From assembly GCA_012964265.1 (NCBI GenBank), contig DTUH01000042.1, positions 1-13,616 of the forward strand: a DNA stretch of 13,616 nucleotides, given 5' to 3'. The notes beneath the pieces were generated by a model. The model saw only the letters and a list, made by a program, of their open reading frames with translations, did not search any database and was not told where the DNA came from. Position 1 is the first letter of the stretch. The number at the start of each line of letters is the position of its first letter. This DNA is from Candidatus Lambdaproteobacteria bacterium. Lineage in GTDB: Bacteria; SAR324; NAC60-12. Shown here one piece after another: positions 1 through 7,497 of this stretch. The position numbers and the translations under genes were made by a program.

Positions 1-3000
1 GCCGCCTGTAGTCCTCCCTGAAACTGAAAATAGTCATCCGAATCAAGAATATCGTGTTCGCGGTTATCCTGATTTTGATGTACAATTTCCACGGTGCTCA
101 GTCTTTGACGCAACAAATTTATTTCCTCTGAACTAGTGCCGTCGGAGTCGTAAGCATGCCCGCCCCATTTCAAAAACACTTCAGTCAAATCGCCGCGAGT
201 TTCCCAGTTTCCAGCGTCAATCAAAGGCAAAAGTCCGGTTCCGTATGCTCCAGGTCCGGAACTAAATACCCGTAATTCCGCCAGCCGTTTAGCGTTTTCC
301 GCAGAAACTCCGGTAGACTTCAAACGCTCCTGATCAGAGAGCCATGCAGCACGTACCGGATTCATCTCTTCCGGTTCGTCTAGTTCGGCCAGGCGTTTTG
401 GCACGGTTGAAAGCAGTCGCATCACGTCTCCGAAGGAGTCTCGGAACATTCCGGAAACGCGTAAAACCACATCCACCCGTGGCCTTCCCAAAACAGAAAG
501 CGGCAATATTTCAAAATCAACCACACGTCCGGAAACAGGTTCCCAAACCGGTTCACATCCCCAAAGCGCCAAAGCCTGTGCGATGTCATCGCCGCCTGTA
601 CGCATATTCGAGGTTCCCCAAATCACGAGTGCAGTCGTTTTTGGGAATTCACCATGATCCGCACGGTAGCGTTCAATCAATTCTTCGGCCAACGCCTGTC
701 CGCAACGCCATGCAGTCTGCGTGGGAATCACACGGGGATCGACTGAATAGAAATTCCGCCCCGTCGGCAAAACATCAATCCGTCCCCGCGTTGGCGCGCC
801 GGATGGTCCCGGACTCACAAAGCGTCCTTCGAGGGCCAAAGCCAAACTGCGGGTTTCATCTGCACAACGCTTAAAACGCGGCAGTAGAGTTTCGTGGAGC
901 CAGCGGCTGATTTCGGATGTAGGATGTAAGGCTTGCTTTCGGATTTCGGATTTTTTTGTTTGATTTAATGTAAGGCTCACTTCGTCTTTTATCCAATCTC
1001 TGGCTTGCTGTTCAATTTCGTCACGTTCCCGAATTGACAGCGTATCGAGATCAAAATCCGGTTCTTTGCCCAAAAGTGCCTGTAGCAAACCCGGACGCTC
1101 CACAGAGGGCATTCGCAGTAAACTAAGCAAAAAATCAATTCGTTTTTCGCCTTCTGGAAGTTGTCCAAAAATGTGCAAACCGGAACGAATTTGACTTTCT
1201 TTCAACTCACAAAGATGACTGCTAAGGGCGTTAAGTTGATCCTCATCTTCCGGAAGTTCCGCACTCCAATCGACGTGTTCCAGCAGATGCTCAATCTCGT
1301 GTTCGAGTTCGTGGGCGCGTTCAGGATAAAGCGTTTCACAGTGGGCGTGTTCTTCGAGCAAACGTTCGGCGCGATCCAGTTCTTCGTAAAGACCGGCACG
1401 GGTCAAAGGCGGGGTGAGGTGATCGACAATCACGGCGGACGAACGACGTTTGGCTTGCGCTCCTTCGCCCGGATCATTGACGATAAAGGGGTACAAATTC
1501 GGCAAAGTTTTCAAGGCAATTTGCGGAAAATCGTCAGATCCCAGAGCGATGCTCCGTCCAGGCAGCCATTCCAAATTGCCGTGTTTGCCAAAATGAATTA
1601 CGGCATGTGCGTCAAAGTCCTCACGAATCCACTGATAAAACGCCAGATATTCCGGAGGCGGAGACAAAGCCGGATCGTGATAAATCGCCTGAGTCTGCAA
1701 ACCAAATCCGCGCTGCGGTTGGATCCCGATGAAAATGTTGCCAAAACGCTTTCCGGCAACCGGAATGAAATCCGCGACTTCATGCGTCCATTGTTTGGCC
1801 AAAGTTGCTTGACTTTTTTCCGCCGGAAGGTCCGGTGCCAGAAGTGCGTCGATCATGGCAAACAAACGCTTGCGGGAAATGCCTTGCTCCGGCGTTTTGC
1901 CGTAACTCAATTCCGCATCATTGGTGATTCCTGCCTGCAAAATCCGGATCAATTCGTCGCCTGTTTCCGGAATTTTCGCTCCCAAATCTTCTCCGGTAGA
2001 ATCGGACTCCGTTCCGGGGAAAAATGAAATACAGTACCCGCGTTTTCCCAAATCTTTTAGAAAAGCAATCACACTGGCCGGAGTATCAAGTCCAACTCCA
2101 TTTCCGAGGCGGCTGTCTTTGTTTGGATAATTTGCCAAAATAATAGCGACCCGTTTTTCTGAATTTGCTGTTCTTCGCAGGCGCACCCAATTTGCGGTAA
2201 GCTCCGCCACATGTGCAATTTGCTTCACATCCGGAGCCAGACGTTTCGAATGGAACTCCAATTCCGGTGCTGCTTCCTGTTCCTGCTTAAAACCGACAAC
2301 TGTGCTGAAAAGCCGTCCATCTGTTTCAGGAAGTACCACGGACATTGCGGCATTGGAAGCAGAAAAACCTCGTGGATTTTTCAGCCATGCTTCACGGTCT
2401 TCGGTTGAAGTTGGTACCTGAATCACCGGACAATTCAGTCTCTCCAAAAACGACAAGCGAGCTTTATCCCCCTCATCCATGCATCCAATCGAAAAACTCT
2501 GCATAGTCAAAATCGCGTCCGGAGGTTCTTTTTCCGCTTTACGCAGCAACTCTTCCTGTGCTTCCGGTTCACGCAACGAATAAGCGTAAAATCCCGAAAC
2601 TTCAAGACCATGTTTTTTCAAAGCTTCGGTTAAAGCCTCAACCACAGCCATGTCGCCAGTTTGCTGCAGAGCACGGTAAAAGGTGATCCAAACTCGGCCG
2701 CTAGCTGATTTCTGGTTGCTGATTTTTGATTTGTTTGTTCTCCAGCCAAATGTTGGAACAATCACTGCTTCCGGAAAGTCCTTGGTTTTATTTTCCAGCA
2801 GCATTTCCACCGCCTCAGCCGCACGTTCCATGTTTTCAACTCCGCCTTCACGGAAATAGGTAAACATTTGACGCACCAGCGGTTCTGCGTAATCATTGAA
2901 CTTCATCAACTCCGGATCCCATTCATCAGTTCCGGGTAGAACTAGAATCCTAGTTTTTGCACCGTGACTTTTTATGTGGAGGATTTCATCCAGCAGATGC

Positions 3001-3299
3001 GGAAAATAACCGTAACCGCCGTGTAGACGAAAAATTGCCAGCCTGGCTTTACACAAAACATGATCGGCATAATGTTCAGCTGCGTCAGGATGCTGGAGCG
3101 GATTGGCCTGCATCAAACGCAGTGTAGGGCTCGCTTTTTTCCGGAAACGCTTACCCCAAACCTGGGCCAGTCCGGAAAGCTCCGTATCGGCAGTACTGAT
3201 GAATAAAATATCGGCGGGAGTTTGACGGGCGGAGTAAGGTCCGCTTTCAAAATTTTTTTCGGAGTCCAAATCTCCGGGTTTGGTGGCAACGCGGTGCAT
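1..3299 (-). CDS. cobN: Cobaltochelatase large subunit CobN (3'-truncated by window edge)
   Basis: CobN is the large porphyrin-binding subunit of the ATP-dependent cobalt chelatase, which inserts Co(II) into hydrogenobyrinate a,c-diamide with CobS and CobT (family knowledge). The frame is open for 1099 codons from ATG 3299 to the window edge. Family CobN is near 1270 residues, so roughly 170 C-terminal residues are missing. Visible family motifs are FGKHGNLEWLPG near residue 567, PGPSGAPTRG and LPTGRNFYSVDPR near 830-854, WGTSNMRTGGDDIAQALAL near 890-910, RVSGMFRDSF near 950, and YGTGLLPLIDAGNWE near 1018. An AGGA ribosome site lies about 6 bp before the ATG, and an in-frame stop just upstream excludes a longer start. 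It follows the adenosyltransferase gene by 19 bp, which implies co-transcription. Two low-complexity in-frame segments interrupt it, near residues 188-199 and 772-796. No frameshift was seen. BchH-type magnesium chelatase is unlikely in this context. Confidence 0.96.
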   Translation of the reverse strand, partial: MHRVATKPGDLDSEKNFESGPYSARQTPADILFISTADTELSGLAQVWGKRFRKKASPTLRLMQANPLQHPDAAEHYADHVLCKARLAIFRLHGGYGYFPHLLDEILHIKSHGAKTRILVLPGTDEWDPELMKFNDYAEPLVRQMFTYFREGGVENMERAAEAVEMLLENKTKDFPEAVIVPTFGWRTNKSKISNQKSASGRVWITFYRALQQTGDMAVVEALTEALKKHGLEVSGFYAYSLREPEAQEELLRKAEKEPPDAILTMQSFSIGCMDEGDKARLSFLERLNCPVIQVPTSTEDREAWLKNPRGFSASNAAMSVVLPETDGRLFSTVVGFKQEQEAAPELEFHSKRLAPDVKQIAHVAELTANWVRLRRTANSEKRVAIILANYPNKDSRLGNGVGLDTPASVIAFLKDLGKRGYCISFFPGTESDSTGEDLGAKIPETGDELIRILQAGITNDAELSYGKTPEQGISRKRLFAMIDALLAPDLPAEKSQATLAKQWTHEVADFIPVAGKRFGNIFIGIQPQRGFGLQTQAIYHDPALSPPPEYLAFYQWIREDFDAHAVIHFGKHGNLEWLPGRSIALGSDDFPQIALKTLPNLYPFIVNDPGEGAQAKRRSSAVIVDHLTPPLTRAGLYEELDRAERLLEEHAHCETLYPERAHELEHEIEHLLEHVDWSAELPEDEDQLNALSSHLCELKESQIRSGLHIFGQLPEGEKRIDFLLSLLRMPSVERPGLLQALLGKEPDFDLDTLSIRERDEIEQQARDWIKDEVSLTLNQTKKSEIRKQALHPTSEISRWLHETLLPRFKRCADETRSLALALEGRFVSPGPSGAPTRGRIDVLPTGRNFYSVDPRVIPTQTAWRCGQALAEELIERYRADHGEFPKTTALVIWGTSNMRTGGDDIAQALALWGCEPVWEPVSGRVVDFEILPLSVLGRPRVDVVLRVSGMFRDSFGDVMRLLSTVPKRLAELDEPEEMNPVRAAWLSDQERLKSTGVSAENAKRLAELRVFSSGPGAYGTGLLPLIDAGNWETRGDLTEVFLKWGGHAYDSDGTSSEEINLLRQRLSTVEIVHQNQDNREHDILDSDDYFQFQGGLQA
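911..977 (-). repeat. Short-repeat in-frame segment in cobN
   Basis: ATGTAAGGCT occurs at 924-933 and 968-977 (44 bp apart), with several copies of TTTCGGAT around and between them. The segment encodes a polar low-complexity linker (LTLNQTKKSEIRKQALHPTSE) before the conserved RWLHETLLP helix. It is free of stops on the coding strand although its sequence looks like intergenic repeat DNA. Confidence 0.5.
2704..2737 (-). repeat. AT-rich low-complexity in-frame segment in cobN
   Basis: On the plus strand the segment is built from repeats of about 7 bp, CTGATTT, CTGGTTG, CTGATTT and TTGATTT. It encodes NKSKISNQKSA between the conserved FGWR and VWITFYRA segments of CobN. It keeps the frame and probably lies in a surface linker. 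Confidence 0.45.
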
Positions 3300-3318
3300 T
3301 AAATTCCTGGTATGTTAC

Positions 3319-3927
3319 TTAATTGTTCCAATTCCAGTCCGGCTTACTTTTTCCCGGCTGCCACAAGGTTTCTTTTTCACCAAGGGTTTCTGTGACCCAA
3401 CGTCCGGCGACAAAAAGGAAATCGGAAAGCCGGTTTATGTACTTGATGATTTCCGGACTCACCAAATCAAGCTGCTTGAGTTTGAGAATATCTCGCTCGG
3501 CTCTTCGACAAACAGTACGTGCGAGGTGCAAAAACGCATTTAGCGGTGTTCCGCCCGGCAGGATAAAACTTTTCAGCGGTTGCAGTTCTTCGTTCATTGC
3601 ATCAATTATTTCCTCCAGCCATTCCGCGTCTTCGGCCTGTAAAGTGAGCTGTCCCTCGTACTCATCACCGGGAAGAGTCGCCAGTTCGGAGCCCATGTCA
3701 AAAAGTTTTTGCTGAATTGCTTCCAAAATCAGTTCCAGTTTGTCCCGCCGTTTTGATTTTTTCTTCTGCAAAAGAAAACTTAATACAATTCCGATGTTAC
3801 TATTCAGTTCATCGACGCTTCCGTATGCTTCGATGCGCGGATGATCTTTCGGAAGCCGCTTTCCCCCAACGAGCCCGGTCTGTCCGGAGTCACCGGTGCG
3901 TGTATAAACTTTTGTGATTTTTACCAT
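3319..3927 (-). CDS. pduO: PduO-type ATP:corrinoid adenosyltransferase
   Basis: This enzyme transfers the 5'-deoxyadenosyl group of ATP to Co(I) corrinoid, forming the Co-C bond of adenosylcobalamin or its precursors in the cytoplasm. The 202-residue protein has the ATP-binding N-terminus TRTGDSGQTGLVGGKR (9-24), YGSVDELNS (35-43), the FILPGGT turn (121-127), the conserved arginine helix ARTVCRRAERD (136-146) and INRLSDFLFVAGRW (164-177). These are all PduO/MmaB-family signatures and are unlike the CobA/BtuR P-loop type. The length is normal for the family. It lies 19 bp after paiB and 19 bp before cobN, so it probably serves de novo synthesis (cobyrinate a,c-diamide adenosylation) rather than only salvage. 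No clear Shine-Dalgarno precedes ATG 3927, so translation may depend on coupling to paiB. Confidence 0.95.
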   Translation of the reverse strand: MVKITKVYTRTGDSGQTGLVGGKRLPKDHPRIEAYGSVDELNSNIGIVLSFLLQKKKSKRRDKLELILEAIQQKLFDMGSELATLPGDEYEGQLTLQAEDAEWLEEIIDAMNEELQPLKSFILPGGTPLNAFLHLARTVCRRAERDILKLKQLDLVSPEIIKYINRLSDFLFVAGRWVTETLGEKETLWQPGKSKPDWNWNN

Positions 3928-3946
3928 GTTTTAGTTTTTGGGCAAG

Positions 3947-4561
3947 CTAATTTGTTTTCATTTGTTTTGCGAGCATTTGATAAGCTGGATCTCCAGAATT
4001 TTCCAAATTTCGTTTGAGACTGGCCTGATCTTCAGCCGATCTATTTTGACCAACTTTCTTTTTTCCCTCCCAACGTTCAACCTTCAATTCAAATCCTACA
4101 ATCGCTTTGACCATTTTTCGAATTTTTGCAACAGACCAGTCGGCTCGCCATGGTGACTCTGCACCCGCCTCATGTTCTATGGTCAATTGATCCACCAGTT
4201 TCATCAATTCTTCCTCATTTTCAATTTTCCGCAGCGTTCCAATTGCATGTACTGCTGTGTAATTCCAGGTTGGAACATTATCCTTTGCTGCATACCAGCG
4301 GGGAGAAATGTAACCGTTTGTTCCTACAAAAACCGCAATCGCGCTTTCTCCGTTTTCAAGTCCACTGGCATGTGGGTTTGCTTTTGACAGATGAAGGTTG
4401 AGTGAGTCATTTTCCGCATCATCAGTCAGAAGCTGCATTGGTAAGTGAGTCACTTGCGGGACTTGTTTGCCATTTGTCAGCAAAGTTCCAAAAGGATGTG
4501 CCTGCACAAAAGCCCGAATTTCTGCTGCGTCGTTCATCTTGAAGTCTGCTGGTATGTACAT
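3947..4561 (-). CDS. paiB: PaiB-family FMN-binding split-barrel protein
   Basis: The 204-residue protein carries the PaiB/FMN-binding split-barrel pattern: MYIPADFK at the N-terminus, THLPM (38-42), HLSKANPH (57-64), YISPRWY (84-90), VPTWNYTAVH (96-105), IVGFEL (154-159) and a C-terminal KVGQNRSAEDQ stretch (169-179). Bacillus PaiB is described as a negative regulator of sporulation and protease genes, but most homologues bind flavin and lack a recognised DNA-binding domain. None is visible here either. It sits inside a corrin operon, 49 bp after cobA and 19 bp before the adenosyltransferase. An AAGGAAAA ribosome site lies just upstream of ATG 4561. A flavin-dependent redox or reductase role in corrinoid metabolism is my inference from context, not a known property of this family. 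Confidence 0.9.
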   Translation of the reverse strand: MYIPADFKMNDAAEIRAFVQAHPFGTLLTNGKQVPQVTHLPMQLLTDDAENDSLNLHLSKANPHASGLENGESAIAVFVGTNGYISPRWYAAKDNVPTWNYTAVHAIGTLRKIENEEELMKLVDQLTIEHEAGAESPWRADWSVAKIRKMVKAIVGFELKVERWEGKKKVGQNRSAEDQASLKRNLENSGDPAYQMLAKQMKTN

Positions 4562-4610
4562 ATTTTCCTTTTATAGTTTATTGTTGTTTTTCGAAATTAA
4601 CTTATTCAAG

Positions 4611-5387
4611 CTAATCCATCCATTTCAAAAATTCACGTAAAGAGACAACCTCACCAACCACAATTACAGCAGGAGGTTCAAATCCGTGTTTTTCAATATC
4701 TGCCGCACAAGTTCCGAGCCTGGTTTCTAAAACACGCTGATCCGGTAAACTTGCCTCAGTGATCACTGCGACCGGTTCATCCGGAGAACGGCCGTTTCGC
4801 ATCAGACGAGCTGCAATCACACCGAGATATTTCATTGCCATGTACATCACGATCACCGGTGATCCCTGCGCGATCGCATCCCAGTTGTGCCGTTCCGGAA
4901 TATCGCCGGCCATTCCGTGTCCCGTAAGAAAAGTGACAGCAGAATTAAAATCACGATACGTTACCGGGATTCCGGCATAAGCCAAACCTCCAATTCCTGC
5001 CGAAATACCAGGAATAATCCGGAAAGGAATTTTAGCTTTCGCCAAATACAAAGCCTCCTCGCCGCCCCTTCCAAATACAAACGGGTCACCACCCTTGAGT
5101 CGCAAAACACACTTACCCTGCTCTGCCAATTCCACCAGACGTATAGAAATATCTCTTTGTTTTGCTGAAGGCTTGCCTCCACGTTTTCCGGCATATTCCA
5201 GTTTACAATCAGGTGCAACCAATTCCAGAATTCCTTTGCCAACCAGGGCATCATAAACCAGTACATCGGCCTGGCGCAGTGCATTTAAAGCGTGAAGAGT
5301 AAGCAATCCTGGATCTCCGGGACCTGAGCCTGCTAACCAAACCCATCCCGGTTCAAACCTTGGTAACTCAAAAGGAAGTGATTGCAT
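4611..5387 (-). CDS. cobA: Uroporphyrinogen-III C-methyltransferase (SUMT)
   Basis: The enzyme uses two S-adenosylmethionine molecules to methylate uroporphyrinogen III at C2 and C7, giving precorrin-2, the branch point to B12, siroheme and heme d1. The 258-residue single-domain protein shows the tetrapyrrole-methylase motifs GSGPGDPGLLT (20-30), LVYDALV (43-49), GKRGGKPSAKQ (67-77), RLKGGDPFVFGRGGEE (96-111), PGISAG (126-131) and GIPVTYRD (139-146). The last is usually T-H-R-D, so the tyrosine is a small variation. There is no CysG-like N-terminal dehydrogenase/ferrochelatase domain, so precorrin-2 can flow to corrin. It is the first gene of the left minus-strand operon and reads divergently from cbiD. 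The start at ATG 5387 has only a poor ribosome site. Confidence 0.96.
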   Translation of the reverse strand: MQSLPFELPRFEPGWVWLAGSGPGDPGLLTLHALNALRQADVLVYDALVGKGILELVAPDCKLEYAGKRGGKPSAKQRDISIRLVELAEQGKCVLRLKGGDPFVFGRGGEEALYLAKAKIPFRIIPGISAGIGGLAYAGIPVTYRDFNSAVTFLTGHGMAGDIPERHNWDAIAQGSPVIVMYMAMKYLGVIAARLMRNGRSPDEPVAVITEASLPDQRVLETRLGTCAADIEKHGFEPPAVIVVGEVVSLREFLKWMD

Positions 5388-5505
5388 AAATATTTTGCTC
5401 TGAAAAAATTGTTAAAATGCGTTAGAGTCATAAAATTACATCTTTTTCGTTTGTGACAGAATAACAGGATAAGCAAGATTTTTACAGCAAAGATTCGATT
5501 GCACC
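5388..5505. promoter_or_regulatory. Divergent intergenic region between cobA and cbiD
   Basis: This 118-bp AT-rich spacer separates two divergent corrin transcription units, so it should hold promoters for both strands. I do not see a convincing -35/-10 pair on either strand. Weak candidates are TTGCTG with TGTTAT for cobA and TTGTGA for cbiD. No B12-box-like sequence and no long hairpin are present, and the space is too short for a typical cobalamin riboswitch. Neither start codon has a strong Shine-Dalgarno sequence. Confidence 0.5.
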
Positions 5506-6618
5506 ATGATTGAAAAACCTTCCGGTCCACTCCGGCGTGGCTGGACCACAGGAGCCTGTGCTGCTGCTGCAACCAAAGCCGCTTTAACGGCGCTGATCAC
5601 CGGCGAATTTCCTGATTCTGTCAGCATAGTTTTACCCAAAGGTGAACAGCCGAAATTTGCGCTGTGTCACACAAAACTTGGAACAGATGTTTCAACTGCA
5701 GCTATTATCAAAGACGCGGGTGACGATCCGGACGTGACACATGGAGCTGAAATCAGTGTTACTGTCAGGTACGGAATTCCGGGATCAGGAGTAGTTTTCA
5801 ACGCAGGACCCGGAGTGGGGACAGTCACGAAAGCTGGACTTGCACTGGAGATTGGAGAACCGGCGATCAATCCTGTTCCCCGGCAAATGATGCGCGCTGT
5901 TGTATCCGAAGTTGCTGAAAAATTTCATCATTCCGGAGATGTCGTACTGACGATTGCCGTTTCCGGTGGTGAAGAATTAGCGAAAAAAACGTGGAATCCA
6001 CGCCTCGGTATTTTGGGTGGAATTTCGATTTTGGGCACAACCGGCATTGTCATTCCGTATTCCTGTTCCGCCTGGATTCATTCCATTCATCGTGGCATCG
6101 ACGTCGCGCGCGCCAACGGCTTGCAACACGTCGCCGGATGCACCGGTTCTACCAGCGAAAAATTAGTGCAGAACCATTACGGACTTCCTGACGAAGCTAT
6201 GCTTGATATGGGAGATTTTGCGGGCGGCCTGCTTAAATATTTCCGTAAACATCCTTTGCCTAAACTCACGATCGGAGGTGGATTCGGTAAACTCACCAAG
6301 TTGGCACAAGGTCATCTTGATTTACATTCCGGACGCAGCCAAGTGGATTTTAACCAGTTGGCAGAACAACTGAAGAGACTCGGTGCAAATCAAGAATTAT
6401 GTGAGAAAACCAAATCTGCCAACACTGCGAACGAGGTTTTAAAACTGGCACAAAACGCGGGCCTGCCCCTTGCGGACAGAATCGCAGAACAAGCCTGCCT
6501 TGTTGTTCGAAAAGCATTGCGAAATACAGAAACTCATCTCAATATTCTAGTGATTGCCAGAACCTCCGGTGCGAATTCCCATGGAGAACTCGTTGGAGAG
6601 GCCGAAAACAATGCCTGA
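5506..6618 (+). CDS. cbiD: Cobalt-precorrin-5B C1-methyltransferase CbiD
   Basis: CbiD is the SAM-dependent methyltransferase that methylates C1 of cobalt-precorrin-5B in the early-cobalt (anaerobic) corrin pathway. It is unrelated in fold to the CobI/J/M methylases. The 370-residue protein matches the family length and shows RRGWTTGACAAAATKAAL (10-27), FNAGPGVGTVTKAGL (98-112), the Gly-rich core GILGGISILGTTGIV (168-182), HVAGCTGSTSE (208-218), and LTIGGGFGKLTKLAQGHLDLHS (254-275). ATG 5506 places the conserved TTGACAAAA at the usual distance from the N-terminus. The stop overlaps the start of the next gene by 8 bp, indicating translational coupling with the precorrin-6A reductase, which acts next in the pathway. 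Confidence 0.96.
   Translation: MIEKPSGPLRRGWTTGACAAAATKAALTALITGEFPDSVSIVLPKGEQPKFALCHTKLGTDVSTAAIIKDAGDDPDVTHGAEISVTVRYGIPGSGVVFNAGPGVGTVTKAGLALEIGEPAINPVPRQMMRAVVSEVAEKFHHSGDVVLTIAVSGGEELAKKTWNPRLGILGGISILGTTGIVIPYSCSAWIHSIHRGIDVARANGLQHVAGCTGSTSEKLVQNHYGLPDEAMLDMGDFAGGLLKYFRKHPLPKLTIGGGFGKLTKLAQGHLDLHSGRSQVDFNQLAEQLKRLGANQELCEKTKSANTANEVLKLAQNAGLPLADRIAEQACLVVRKALRNTETHLNILVIARTSGANSHGELVGEAENNA
6595..6600 (+). promoter_or_regulatory. Shine-Dalgarno that fixes the cobK/cbiJ start
   Basis: GGAGAG ends 10 bp before ATG 6611. This supports starting the reductase at 6611, where the protein begins directly with its nucleotide-binding strand (MPEKLLILGGTREA), rather than at the in-frame ATG 6554 deep inside cbiD. 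Confidence 0.6.
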
Positions 6619-7432
6619 AAAACTTTTAATTCTGGGTGGAACACGCGAAGCCTACGATCTGGCTGAGTGCCTGGTTTCGCAATTTTCTCTGGAGATGTTG
6701 ACTGTTATCACCTCGTTGTACGGAGCCACCAAACATCCGAGACTTCCAGCTGGAGAAGTTCGGATCGGCGGCTTTTCCGGAACTACCGGTACGGGCGGCA
6801 AGTCCGGACTGCAAAATTATTTGCTGCAGGAAAAAATTACTTTGCTGGTCAACGCTACCCATCCCTATGCTGCACAAATCAGTAAAAACGCACTTGCAGC
6901 GGCAACAGAACTGCAAATACCATTTTTGCGTTTGACCCGTAAGCCATGGAGTAAACAGACCGGTGATCAATGGATCGAGGTTCCGGATTTGACAGTTGCC
7001 GCTGAATATTTAAAAAACCAATTTGAAATTTCGAACACCAAATTATCAACGCCGACTGTTTTTCTGACAACTGGGAATAGAGGTTTAGAGTTTTTTCAGC
7101 AATGTAAAAAATGTCATTTTGTGGTGCGTACAGTGGATGTTCCGGAACTTGATGAATCCGTCACCAGGGTTTCCGCTTGGTCGGATGCAACTTTTTTGCA
7201 GAGGCGTGGCCCGTTCACTCTTGAAAGCGAACTTGCCCTGTTTCAGCAGCACAGGATAACACTTTTAGTCACTAAGAACAGCGGCGGTGATTCGACCTAC
7301 GCAAAAATTGAGGCTGCACGAAAAATGAAAATTCCTGTTTTGATTGTGGAAAGGCCACAACTTAATGCCTTTGATGTTTGCAGTACAATTGATGAGGTGA
7401 TGGACTATGTACTTAGACACATCACAAAATGA
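6611..7432 (+). CDS. cobK: Precorrin-6A / cobalt-precorrin-6A reductase
   Basis: This NAD(P)H-dependent enzyme (CobK/CbiJ) reduces the (cobalt-)precorrin-6A macrocycle after the C1 methylation. From ATG 6611 it is 273 residues, close to the family's roughly 250. The motifs are LILGGTREAYDLAE at the N-terminus (6-19), NATHPYAAQISKNA (81-94), LTTGNRGLEFF (152-162), FLQRRGPF (195-202) and TKNSGGDSTYAKIEAA (221-236). It overlaps cbiD by 8 bp (ATGCCTGA contains both the start and the cbiD stop). A Gly/Thr/Ser/Lys segment at residues 56-66 (positions 6776-6808), between the VRIGGF strand and the helix before NATHPYA, appears to be an insertion. In the family this loop is usually short. An in-frame start at 6554 is possible but would add 19 residues that have no match to the family. 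Confidence 0.94.
   Translation: MPEKLLILGGTREAYDLAECLVSQFSLEMLTVITSLYGATKHPRLPAGEVRIGGFSGTTGTGGKSGLQNYLLQEKITLLVNATHPYAAQISKNALAAATELQIPFLRLTRKPWSKQTGDQWIEVPDLTVAAEYLKNQFEISNTKLSTPTVFLTTGNRGLEFFQQCKKCHFVVRTVDVPELDESVTRVSAWSDATFLQRRGPFTLESELALFQQHRITLLVTKNSGGDSTYAKIEAARKMKIPVLIVERPQLNAFDVCSTIDEVMDYVLRHITK
6776..6808 (+). repeat. Repeat-like in-frame insertion in cobK
   Basis: TCCGGA occurs at 6776 and again 27 bp later at 6803, with ACCGGT between them. Together they encode a Gly/Thr/Ser-rich loop (SGTTGTGGKSG). It resembles the segments in cobJ and cbiG in composition and in its TCCGG core. Confidence 0.45.
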
Positions 7433-7438
7433 TAAAAT

Positions 7439-7453
7439 CAAGTTGAAAACTTG
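7439..7453 (-). terminator. Weak candidate terminator hairpin between convergent cobK and the RND gene
   Basis: CAAGTT and AACTTG form a 6-bp stem around a 3-nt loop. Read on the minus strand it is followed by ATTTTATCATTTTG, which is T-rich but interrupted. It lies 45-59 bp beyond the RND gene's stop and just after the cobK stop. The stem is short and has only two G-C pairs, so function is uncertain. Confidence 0.3.
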
Positions 7454-7497
7454 GACTTTACAGCTGATTCATCAGACCCAAATTCAGATAATAATAT

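Noticed and set aside
344..874. 176-codon plus-strand open frame
   Set aside because: It lies opposite the most conserved part of cobN (LPTGRNFYSVDPR and WGTSNMRTGG). The translation is Pro/Arg/Ser-rich without family features.
1161..2027. 288-codon plus-strand open frame
   Set aside because: It is antisense to conserved cobN motifs including FGKHGNLEWLPG. Its translation shows no recognisable domain and it has no ribosome site, so it is a shadow frame.
1..3299. cobN as a pseudogene because of its unusual repeat-like segments
   Set aside because: Segments checked near the left edge and at about 1170, 2070 and 2730 are all in the same frame, with no stop, and the family motifs occur in order.
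3300..3946. Identical 19-bp gaps between paiB/adenosyltransferase, adenosyltransferase/cobN and cbiG-cobJ/cobM as a conserved element
   Set aside because: Only the length is shared. The three sequences do not align, so coincidence is the simplest explanation.
5388..5505. Possible cobalamin riboswitch in the divergent spacer
   Set aside because: There is no GCCACTG-type B12 box, and 118 bp shared by two promoters is shorter than the usual riboswitch.
6554..6610. Upstream in-frame ATG for the precorrin-6A reductase
   Set aside because: It would add 19 residues unlike the family and overlap cbiD by 65 bp. The ATG at 6611 has a ribosome site and begins directly at the nucleotide-binding strand.
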